Origin: Chloroflexota bacterium
Lineage (GTDB): Bacteria > Chloroflexota > UBA11872
Assembly: GCA_022820025.1 (NCBI GenBank)
Contig: JAJEGF010000007.1
Coordinates: 1 to 35,132 of the forward strand
Direction: 5' to 3'
Length of the DNA: 35,132 nucleotides
The notes under the pieces are model-generated. The model was not told where the DNA came from. It saw nothing but the letters and a program-made list of their open reading frames with translations, and made no database searches. Positions 25,227 to 31,880 of the stretch are shown here, in pieces; positions within the stretch are counted from its first letter, which is position 1, and each line of letters begins with the position of its first letter. The position numbers and the translations under genes are program-made.

Positions 25227-25445
25227 TCAGGAGGTGATCAATTCGAACAGGCGGTCGAAGCCCAGATCGGCCAGCCCGAGAATGATCGCCATCAAAACGC
25301 TGATCGCCAGCACCAGCGCCGTCAGCCGAGCGGTTTGCTCCGGCGTCGGCCACTGGCACTTGCGCAGTTCCTGGTACGCGCTGCGCACGAATCGCGCCAG
25401 TGGCGCCCGGCGAACATTCCGGCGCAGTTCCCGTGTGGACAGCAT
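25227..25445 (-). CDS. secE: Preprotein translocase subunit SecE
   Basis: This 72-residue protein has the SecE pattern: a basic N-terminal amphipathic region RFVRSAYQELRKCQWPTPEQ (the conserved E-x-x-K-x-x-W-P) and a single C-terminal membrane helix TALVLAISVLMAIILGLADL. It stabilises the SecYEG channel. It starts at the ATG at 25445, 13 bp after rpmG, and precedes nusG as in most bacteria. Confidence 0.95.
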   Translation of the reverse strand: MLSTRELRRNVRRAPLARFVRSAYQELRKCQWPTPEQTARLTALVLAISVLMAIILGLADLGFDRLFELITS

Positions 25446-25458
25446 CGGCGATCACCCG

Positions 25459-25623
25459 CTAACGCGTCTCACGGTGGGCCGTGTGCGTGCGGCACGCGCG
25501 ACAGTATTTCTGCAACTCAAGCCGGTCCGGGGTGTTCCGTCGGCTCTTGCTACTCACGTAGCCGCGCGAACCGCAGTCCCGGCACTCCAGGGTGATAACG
25601 AGTCGATCACCTCGGCGAGGCAT
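25459..25623 (-). CDS. rpmG: 50S ribosomal protein L33 (zinc-binding form)
   Basis: This 54-residue protein reads [20 protein letters not shown] and continues to [16 protein letters not shown]. It carries both CxxC pairs (zinc-binding C+ type). The in-frame GTG/ATG further upstream (25656) would add 11 residues not seen in L33; the ATG at 25623 with GGAG about 6 nt upstream fits family length. It is the first gene of the rpmG-secE-nusG-rplKAJL operon. Confidence 0.95.
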   Translation of the reverse strand: MPRRGDRLVITLECRDCGSRGYVSSKSRRNTPDRLELQKYCRACRTHTAHRETR

Positions 25624-25708
25624 GTCCAACTCCGCGGTCGCTGGGCGACCGTCCATTCAGGGGCGCGCCTTGTGACTGCCACGGTCACACGCGCCCGCCA
25701 AGCACAAT

Positions 25709-25730
25709 AAAACCCCGGCGGGTGGCCCGC
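25709..25730 (-). terminator. Hairpin with T-run in the rpmG leader (possible attenuator)
   Basis: On the minus strand GCGGG-CCA-CCCGC (25730-25718) is followed by CGGGG and then TTTTATT. It has the form of a short intrinsic terminator between the putative -10 box (25748-25743) and rpmG. If transcription starts near 25736, the hairpin would lie at the very 5' end of the mRNA. It could instead be read-through control from the upstream mini-gene operon. Confidence 0.35.
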
Positions 25731-25742
25731 ACGGGACGCCTC

Positions 25743-25770
25743 AGTATACGACGAATCGGCCGATTCGTCG
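25743..25770 (-). promoter_or_regulatory. Putative rpmG operon promoter with perfect 22-bp palindrome
   Basis: TATACT (minus strand, 25748-25743) is a good -10 candidate about 120 nt upstream of rpmG. Immediately upstream is a perfect inverted repeat of 11-bp half-sites, CGACGAATCGG and its complement, at 25749-25770. It covers the spacer where a -35 is expected, and no TTGACA-like box is visible. This arrangement suggests an operator for a dimeric regulator. A terminator for the gene ending at 25784 is less likely because no T-run follows. Confidence 0.45.
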
Positions 25771-25783
25771 CCCAAGCGGCCGG

Positions 25784-26032
25784 CTAGCCCGCGAAACGGT
25801 CCACGGCGGTAGCAATGGCCACCGCCGCCGTTATCGAACCCAGCATCAGTCCAATCATCCACTTCGTCAGCCGCGATTCCAGCGCGTGCAATTCGCCCTT
25901 GAACTCGGCCCTCAGCACGGCCAGGTCCGCTCTCGTGGCGAGGCTTTGGTATGAGGCCTCTGAACGAGTGCTTCGTTCTCGGTCGCACTTCGCGCTGACG
26001 CTAGCCGGCCAACCGATCCACCGCCACGGCAA
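25784..26032 (-). CDS. Mini coiled-coil/membrane protein, tandem copy without a canonical start
   Basis: The C-terminal 60 residues (DRERSTRSEASYQSLATRAD and on to LTKWMIGLMLGSITAAVAIA-TAVDRFAG) align without gaps through the first 23 positions with the neighbouring gene at 26001-26201, and share its LTKW-GLMLGS membrane helix. At the position of the neighbour's Met there is Lys (AAG at 25990-25988). The only in-frame start upstream is the TTG at 26032, inside the preceding gene, giving 82 residues. It may be translated by coupling, from an internal GTG, or be a start-less duplicate. The layout is a soluble charged helix followed by one C-terminal membrane span, as in DUF1640/XhlA-like small proteins. 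Function unknown. Confidence 0.45.
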   Translation of the reverse strand: MPWRWIGWPASVSAKCDRERSTRSEASYQSLATRADLAVLRAEFKGELHALESRLTKWMIGLMLGSITAAVAIATAVDRFAG

Positions 26033-26201
26033 TGGCCACCGCCGCGCTCACGGATCCCAGCATCAAGCCGACTATCCACTTGGTCAGCCGGTTCTCCAGA
26101 TCGCCGATGGCCTTGTGGAGATCGGCTTTCGTCGCCAGGTGCTCGTAACCGCCTTCCAGGCGGCTGAGCCGGTCTCGGTCTTCCATCGAGAGAGCGGTCA
26201 A
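26001..26201 (-). CDS. Mini coiled-coil protein with C-terminal membrane helix
   Basis: This 66-residue protein starts at the TTG at 26201, which has a perfect GGAGG 7 nt upstream; the internal ATG at 26186 lacks a ribosome site. It has a charged helical part MEDRDRLSRLEGGYEHLATK-ADLHKAIGDLENR, then a membrane helix WIVGLMLGSVSAAVAIAVAV, ending DRLAG. The 'LATKADLHKAIGDLENRLTKW' type pattern is common in small bacterial proteins of unknown role, sometimes annotated DUF1640 or haemolysin XhlA-like. The next gene downstream is a duplicate. It is divergent from the Rieske fusion gene. Confidence 0.65.
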   Translation of the reverse strand: MTALSMEDRDRLSRLEGGYEHLATKADLHKAIGDLENRLTKWIVGLMLGSVSAAVAIAVAVDRLAG

Positions 26202-26398
26202 GGTTCTGCCTCCATGTGGTAGGTAAAACGTCTTCCGCCCTGCACAAAGTCTACGACCTCGCGACCAACCCCCCAGGGCCTCGCGACCTCCACGTTTCGC
26301 AACACCGTCAGACCGCAAGCGAGTAGCCTCCACCGGCTTTCGACGGCCGCGCCCCCTTTGGCAACCGCGCCCACGCACCGCAGTATTGGGGACCGCAC
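26198..26398 (-). pseudogene. Possible remnant of a DUF559-type endonuclease-like gene
   Basis: This 66-codon open frame ends in TGA overlapping the TTG start of the mini-protein gene (TTGA). Its middle, RWRLLACGLTVLRNVEVARP followed by REVVDFV, loosely recalls the C-terminal segment of DUF559/Vsr-like proteins (LEARGYRVLRFWNNEV...GVL..I). The conserved core of that family is absent, so at most it is a fragment. The whole stretch is otherwise the 214-bp divergent region before the Rieske gene. Similarity is weak and read by eye. Confidence 0.2.
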
Positions 26399-26415
26399 GG
26401 CTGGAGATTCGACCT

Positions 26416-28155
26416 ATGTCCACCGCTGGACTCACCTACGCCGGGCGTTTGAGCGATTTCGCCGCCGGGAACTGCCACCGAGTGCGCGCGGGCGACCGCA
26501 CCCTGGTGCTCATCCGCAACGGCGACGGCGTTTACGCCCTGGACAACCGCTGCCCCCACATGGGCTTCCCCCTCGATCGCGGCAGCGTCGACGACGGCAT
26601 CCTCACCTGCCACTGGCATCACGCCCGCTTCGACCTGACGACGGGCGGCACCTTTGACCTCTGGGCCGACGACGTGCCGGCGTTTCCGACGCAGGTCATC
26701 GACGGCGACGTCTGGATCGACCTGCGTAACGGCCGCGACGAACTGGCCCACCACCGCCGCCGCCTGCGCGCCGGCCTGGAGCAGAACCTCTCGCTGGTGA
26801 TCGCCAAGGCCGCGGTTTCGCTGCTTGAAGGCGGCGCGGATCCCCGCGAACCTTTCCGTATCGGCCTCGAGTTCGGCACCCGCTACCAGAGCGACGGCTG
26901 GGGCCCCGGCCTCACGGTCCTCACCTGCATGATGAACCTTCTCCCGCACCTGCCGCCGGAACAGCACGCGCGGGCGCTGTTCCACGGGTTGTCGAACGTC
27001 GCCGGCGATTCCTCCGGATCGCCTCCCAAGTTCGAGGTCGGTCCCCTGCCCGACGCCCCCGCCGATTCGGCCACCCTTAAGCGCTGGTTCCGTCGCTTCG
27101 TCGACGTGCGCGACGCCACCGGCGCGGAGCGCTGCCTGCTCACGGCCATTCAGGCCGGAGTGGACCAGGCCGCCATTGCCGACATGCTCTTCGCCGCGGC
27201 CACCGACCACCGTTACCTGTCCAACGGCCACGTGCTCGACTTCACCAACAAGGCCCTGGAAGCCCTGGACATTGCCGGCTGGGACCTGGCCGAGACGGTC
27301 ATCGGCTCCCTCGCCCGCGGCTACGCCGACGCCGGCCGCATGGAGGAATCCAACGCCTGGCGCCGGCCGATCGACCTCGTGGAGATCCTGGAAGAAACCT
27401 TTGAGGATCTGCCCGACATCCTGGCGGCCGACATCAAGCTCACCCAATGGGACGGCCGGGCGGCCCTCATCGAAACCGTGCTGGGCGAGGATCCCCAGGC
27501 CATCGCCGACTCGCTCACGGACGCCCTGCGCCACGGCGCCGATCCCGTCGAGCTCGCCGACGCCGTCACCCAGGCCGCCATTACCCGCGTCGCCCAGTTT
27601 CACGTCACCAACGAGTTCGGCGACTGGGACCGCGCGCTTCACACTCTCTCGTTCGCCAACGCCGTACGCGGCGGCCTGGAGCGATCCGGCTCGCGCGAAC
27701 TGGTGCGCGGCATCTACGACGCCGCCATGAGCGTCTACCTGGACCGATTCCTCAACGTCCCGCCCGCTCGTCTGCCTTCCGCCAACGGCCACACGTCGGG
27801 TGACGAGTTGCTAGAGAGCTGGCCAGACCTGCTGGACCGTCAACAGCAAGTCGACCAGGCCGCCGGCCTCGTCGTGGACTACCGCTCGACCGACGCGCCC
27901 GTTGAGGCCTTGCTCGCCGCGCTGGGCGGCGGCCTCTTGCGCGAAGACCGCAACTTCCACACCATCCAGGCCGTCGAAGCCAGCATTCACCAGGCCAACC
28001 TGAGCGACGACCCCGCCGACGCCACCCTGGCGCTGGTGGCCGGCGCCCGCTATCTCGCGGCGCACGCGCCCACCGTCCGGTCCCAGGGCCAGACGTTCCA
28101 GATTGCCCAGCGCCTGCAGCGCGGCGAACGCCTGTTCGAGGAGGCGTCCGACTGA
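26416..28155 (+). CDS. Rieske [2Fe-2S] ferredoxin domain fused to a large histidine-rich helical domain
   Basis: This 579-residue cytosolic protein starts at the ATG at 26416 (GGAG 9 nt upstream). Residues 1-105 form a Rieske ferredoxin-type domain with Cys46-Pro-His48 and Cys65-x2-His68 as cluster ligands (NRCPHMGFPL and ILTCHWHHARFDL). The remaining 470 residues are predicted almost entirely helical, with no domain I can name confidently. His and acidic residues recur in helices: His178/184/190, His265 and His272 (TDHRYLSNGHVLDF), His396 and His409 (FHVTNEFGDWDRALHTL), and His515 and His525 (FHTIQAVEASIHQ). It is not a Rieske oxygenase: no classical alpha-subunit catalytic fold is evident. 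A resemblance to questin-oxidase-like proteins is possible but unverified. It is cotranscribed with the dehydrogenase 23 bp downstream. Confidence 0.8.
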   Translation: MSTAGLTYAGRLSDFAAGNCHRVRAGDRTLVLIRNGDGVYALDNRCPHMGFPLDRGSVDDGILTCHWHHARFDLTTGGTFDLWADDVPAFPTQVIDGDVWIDLRNGRDELAHHRRRLRAGLEQNLSLVIAKAAVSLLEGGADPREPFRIGLEFGTRYQSDGWGPGLTVLTCMMNLLPHLPPEQHARALFHGLSNVAGDSSGSPPKFEVGPLPDAPADSATLKRWFRRFVDVRDATGAERCLLTAIQAGVDQAAIADMLFAAATDHRYLSNGHVLDFTNKALEALDIAGWDLAETVIGSLARGYADAGRMEESNAWRRPIDLVEILEETFEDLPDILAADIKLTQWDGRAALIETVLGEDPQAIADSLTDALRHGADPVELADAVTQAAITRVAQFHVTNEFGDWDRALHTLSFANAVRGGLERSGSRELVRGIYDAAMSVYLDRFLNVPPARLPSANGHTSGDELLESWPDLLDRQQQVDQAAGLVVDYRSTDAPVEALLAALGGGLLREDRNFHTIQAVEASIHQANLSDDPADATLALVAGARYLAAHAPTVRSQGQTFQIAQRLQRGERLFEEASD

Positions 28156-28178
28156 CCGGAAACAACTCCGAAGGTGTC

Positions 28179-29288
28179 GTGGCCGTATTCCACGGGATCA
28201 AGCAGCCCTTCACATTTCTCAGCTTCCCGATTCCCGAGCCGGGCGCAGGCGCCGTGGTCCTCAAGATGCGGCTCGCCAACATCTGCGGGTCGGACCTGCA
28301 CTACTGGCGCGGCGACGCCGACCTGGTGGGCCGCGGCTTCGAAATGCCCTATGCCCTCGGCCACGAGGGCGTCGGCGATGTCTTCCGCCTTGGCAAGGGT
28401 GTGACCACCGACTCGGCCGGACAGCCCGTGCGCGAGGGCGATCGCGTCGTCTTCCGTTACTTCGACCCCTGCGGCCGCTGTGCCGTCTGCCTGAAGGACC
28501 ACCCCTACGCCTGCCCCTACCGCCAGCGTGAACGCCTGCGCGGCGTGCGCCACTGGCCCCACTTTCGCGGCACCTTCGCCCAGTACTACTACCTGTACCC
28601 CGGCCACACGATGTTCCGCGTCCCCGAGCAACTAACGGACGCGTCCGTCGCCGGTGTGAACTGCGCGCTGACCCAGGTCGTCTCGGGCCTTGACCGGGCC
28701 AAACTCCGCCCCGGCGAAAGCGTCGCCATCCAGGGCGCCGGCGGCCTGGGCCTTTACGCCGCCGCCATTGCCAAATCGCGCGGCGCCGGCCCGATCATCG
28801 CCATCGACGGCATTCGCTCGCGGCTCGAACTGGCCCGCGCCTTCGGAGCCGACGAAACCGTCGACATCATGCAGGCCGACACCCCCGAGGCCCGCATACA
28901 AGCCGTCCGCGACCTGACCGGCGGCCTCGGCGCCGACGTAACGCTCGAACTTGTGGGCCACCCGGGTGTCGTCGCCGAAGGCGTCTACATGACTGCCCCA
29001 GGCGGCCGCTTCGTCGAGATCGGCAACATCAACGTCGGCTGGGCCGGCTCGTTCGACCCGTCAGACGCCGTGCTGCGCAGCGTCACCCTCATCGGCGTCG
29101 CCCACTACCGGGCCCGCGACCTCGCCGCCGCGCTGGCCTTCGTCGCCCGCGAGTCCGGACGCCTGCCCTTCGATCAAATGCTCGCCAGCCGTTTCGACCT
29201 GTCTGACATTAACCAGGCGTTCGAGATGCAGGATGCAGGGCGCGTAACGCGGAGCGCGCTGGCGCCACACCCCGCCCAGCAGGTGTAG
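28179..29288 (+). CDS. Zinc-dependent alcohol dehydrogenase (MDR superfamily)
   Basis: This 369-residue enzyme oxidises or reduces an alcohol or sugar with NAD(P). The catalytic zinc region is NICGSDLHYW (Cys, with Asp/His) and LGHEGVGDV (His-Glu). The structural zinc loop has four Cys in CGRCAVCLKDHPYAC (x2, x2, x7 spacing). The Rossmann motif is VAIQGAGGLGLYAAAIAK, followed by an Asp in IIAIDGIRSRLELA, suggesting NAD preference. The start is GTG at 28179, with GAAGG upstream. It follows the Rieske fusion gene by 23 bp, so they form a likely two-gene operon. Its last 228 bp are overlapped antisense by the MMPL gene's C-terminal tail. Confidence 0.9.
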   Translation: MAVFHGIKQPFTFLSFPIPEPGAGAVVLKMRLANICGSDLHYWRGDADLVGRGFEMPYALGHEGVGDVFRLGKGVTTDSAGQPVREGDRVVFRYFDPCGRCAVCLKDHPYACPYRQRERLRGVRHWPHFRGTFAQYYYLYPGHTMFRVPEQLTDASVAGVNCALTQVVSGLDRAKLRPGESVAIQGAGGLGLYAAAIAKSRGAGPIIAIDGIRSRLELARAFGADETVDIMQADTPEARIQAVRDLTGGLGADVTLELVGHPGVVAEGVYMTAPGGRFVEIGNINVGWAGSFDPSDAVLRSVTLIGVAHYRARDLAAALAFVARESGRLPFDQMLASRFDLSDINQAFEMQDAGRVTRSALAPHPAQQV

Positions 29289-31754
29289 CACCTCCCACAG
29301 CCACGCCTGCGTCGCCCCTGCGGCATCGCGCCACAAGCCGCCCGTGCGGCCGATCGCCGTCCCCGCCGCGGCCCGGCTGCTGGCGGCTGCGGCCCGGAGC
29401 GGCGGCGCAAGCGGGCTTGGCTCGCCGACGCCCGCCGCAGCCGCATCCAGTCGCGAGGGCCACCAGTTCCAACGCCCCAGCAGCAGCACGATGCTGGGTA
29501 CAAACAGCGCCCGCACGATAAACGTATCGATCAGGACCCCCAACGCCACCGCGAACCCCAGCTGGTAGACGTCCCGCAACGGGAAGGTCGTCAGAACCGA
29601 GAACGTGCCGGCCAGGATCAAGCCGGCCGACGTGATGACCCCTCCGGTCTGCGCCACCGCGGCGCGGACCCCTCCAGCCAGTCCACGCGTCCGAATCTCC
29701 TCTCGAACCCGCGAGATGATCAGAATGTTGTAATCCGCCCCCAGCGCCGCCAGGAATATGAACATCCACACGACGTTTTGATAGCCCAGCCCGGGATGCC
29801 CCAGCACCTGCTGGAAAATCACGACTGAAATGCCCACGGCGGACAGGAAGCTCAGCAGCACGCTGCCCAGCAGATAGGTGGCCGCCACCAGGCTGCGCAG
29901 GAGCAGCAGCAGGATGATCCAGATCATCGCCGCCACGATCGGCCCCACCACCGCAATGTCGCGGTTGACCGCATCGCGAGCGTCGGCCTGCAAGGCCGTT
30001 GGACCGCCAACCACGACTTCCGCATCGTCCAGCGAACCAGTGGCCGCACGCCGCGCAACCTCGCGAATCTCGGCGACTCGCTCGATCGCCGGAAGCCCGT
30101 AGGGGTCGTCCGTCATCACCACGTCCAGCCGAGCCGTGGTGCCGTCCGGCGAGACAAAGCGGCGCCCGGCCAAATAGGTCGCCAGCACGGCCCGCGTCTG
30201 CTCATCCGCATCGGCTGGCCCGCCCACGGTCGGCGCCGAGCCCGCCGGTTCGCCGGGCGGCGGCCCGGCGCGCAGCGCGGGCGGAAGCTGGGGAATCACC
30301 GCCTGGAGCGTCGCCGCGTCGACCGCAGGCTGGTCACCGGTTGGGCGTGTGGGACCGGTCACGCGGGCCACGCCCGGCACGCCGGCCACCGCCTCGGCCA
30401 CCCGGTCCAGGTCGACCAGGCTGGCATCCACGTTCGCGGTGCGCACCACAACGCTGGAAGGCGCCAGTTCCCCCGCGCCGAAGCGCTCGTCCAGGATCCG
30501 GGCCCCTACCTTGGCCTCGGCGCTGTCCGGAAATCCGTCGATGAAATCGAAGCTGGACTTGGTGCTTGACGCCCCGGCTGCAAATCCAACCAGCAGGATC
30601 AGCGTGGCCGCCAACGTGGCCAGCGGATAGCGAACCACCGCGCCCGCCACGCGCGCCCAGAGGCGTGAGCGCTCCGTTCCGCTCACCTGCATCCGGCCCG
30701 GCCAGAACGCCGCGCGACCCAGCAATACCGTCAGGGCCGGGATCAGCGTCAGCCCGCTCGCCACCATCAGGAACATCGCCACGGCCAGCATCGGCCCCAT
30801 CGCCTGGAACGATCCGAACGTCGCCAGCAGCAGCGCCAGCATCGCCACGATCGTGGTGCCCCCGCTCGACGCAATCGATGGTCCGATGCGTTGCACCGAC
30901 ACTCGCATGGCCCTCCAGCGGTCGGGCTGCCGTCGCAGTTCCTCCCGATAGCGGGAGACGATAAACAGCGTGAAGTCGGTCCCGGCCCCGAACATCAGCA
31001 CCGACATCAGCGCCGTCACCTGGCCGTTCAGCGTCAACCCGAAGTTCTCGGTCAGCAAGGCGGCCACGGCCTGCGCCATCAGCACCGTCCAGCCCACCCC
31101 GACCAGCGGGAGCAGCGCCAGCGCCGGCGAGCGGTAGATCAGCAGCAAGAGCGCCAGCACCAACAAGACCGTGAACACGGTGATGCGGAAGTCGAACGCC
31201 CCGATAACCTCCGTGGCGTACGCCGCAATCCCCGCCGGACCCGTCACCGCGACCGTCAGGCCCGCGGGTTCCGTTCGGGCCCGCGCCTGCTCGCCAATCC
31301 ACGCCAGCACGTCCAGGAACTGCGAATCCGCCGGCGAGCCCGTGATCGTGACGATCGCCATCACCGTCGTCCGGTCAGGAGCCAGCAGCGACCCGGCCAG
31401 GTGGGGCGTGGTGCTCAGCGCAACCACCGATTCGATGTCCGGCGGCGCCCCCTCCGCCTGCAACGCCGCGTCCACCTCGGCCACCGTCTTCAGGTCCGCA
31501 TCCGACAGTCCGTCGGGACGGTGAAAGACAACGATGGCCGGAACGCCCTGGCTGCCCGGAAACTTCTCGGCAACCAGTTCCAGCGCCCGCTGGGACTCCG
31601 AGCGGCTCGGCAGGAAGTCCGCCTGGCCGTTAGTCGTGACGTCGGAGAGAGGCGGCGCCGTCAGGTAGAGAACGAGACCGACGACCACCCAGGCGAGAAT
31701 GACGCCGGCGGCCCGTCGCCAACCGCCGCACGAACCGGCCAGCAGCCCAAACAT
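29061..31754 (-). CDS. MMPL/RND-family transporter with overprinted C-terminal tail
   Basis: This 897-residue membrane transporter has the RND-type layout: an N-terminal helix (MFGLLAGSCGGWRRAAGVIL), a large extracytoplasmic loop with QGVPAIVVFHRPDGLSDADL, a helix bundle, a second loop and a second bundle. Helix 4 has LMFGAGTDFTLFIVSRYREE and helix 10 ALGADYNILIISRVREE, the proton-relay segments; the first carries Asp-Phe where MmpL proteins have Asp-Tyr. Relatives export lipids or glycolipids. The downstream paralogue stops about 14 residues after NWWPSR; here 129 residues follow, Ala/Arg-rich then low-complexity. The last 75 are encoded antisense to the dehydrogenase gene. Confidence 0.88.
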   Translation of the reverse strand: MFGLLAGSCGGWRRAAGVILAWVVVGLVLYLTAPPLSDVTTNGQADFLPSRSESQRALELVAEKFPGSQGVPAIVVFHRPDGLSDADLKTVAEVDAALQAEGAPPDIESVVALSTTPHLAGSLLAPDRTTVMAIVTITGSPADSQFLDVLAWIGEQARARTEPAGLTVAVTGPAGIAAYATEVIGAFDFRITVFTVLLVLALLLLIYRSPALALLPLVGVGWTVLMAQAVAALLTENFGLTLNGQVTALMSVLMFGAGTDFTLFIVSRYREELRRQPDRWRAMRVSVQRIGPSIASSGGTTIVAMLALLLATFGSFQAMGPMLAVAMFLMVASGLTLIPALTVLLGRAAFWPGRMQVSGTERSRLWARVAGAVVRYPLATLAATLILLVGFAAGASSTKSSFDFIDGFPDSAEAKVGARILDERFGAGELAPSSVVVRTANVDASLVDLDRVAEAVAGVPGVARVTGPTRPTGDQPAVDAATLQAVIPQLPPALRAGPPPGEPAGSAPTVGGPADADEQTRAVLATYLAGRRFVSPDGTTARLDVVMTDDPYGLPAIERVAEIREVARRAATGSLDDAEVVVGGPTALQADARDAVNRDIAVVGPIVAAMIWIILLLLLRSLVAATYLLGSVLLSFLSAVGISVVIFQQVLGHPGLGYQNVVWMFIFLAALGADYNILIISRVREEIRTRGLAGGVRAAVAQTGGVITSAGLILAGTFSVLTTFPLRDVYQLGFAVALGVLIDTFIVRALFVPSIVLLLGRWNWWPSRLDAAAAGVGEPSPLAPPLRAAAASSRAAAGTAIGRTGGLWRDAAGATQAWLWEVLHLLGGVWRQRAPRYAPCILHLERLVNVRQVETAGEHLIEGQASGLAGDEGQRGGEVAGPVVGDADEGDAAQHGV

Positions 31755-31880
31755 CTCGCGAAACCCCGGCGCGCCTGCGAACTTCCACCGCTACATAGAA
31801 TCCTGCGACCGGTGAAACGCGCCCGTCGTGGTATTCCCCACAGTCCGCCTGCGCCGCGGCCGCCTCGGACCGGGACGTCG

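Noticed and set aside
25229..25239. GATCACCTCCT on the minus strand at the end of secE, identical to the 16S rRNA anti-Shine-Dalgarno end
   Set aside because: It encodes the last residues of SecE (Ile-Thr-Ser-stop) and 11 bases can match by chance; no other rRNA sequence is nearby.
26308..27792. 494-codon minus-strand open frame rich in Gly and Val
   Set aside because: It is the antisense frame of the Rieske fusion, whose cluster ligands and ribosome site are on the plus strand.
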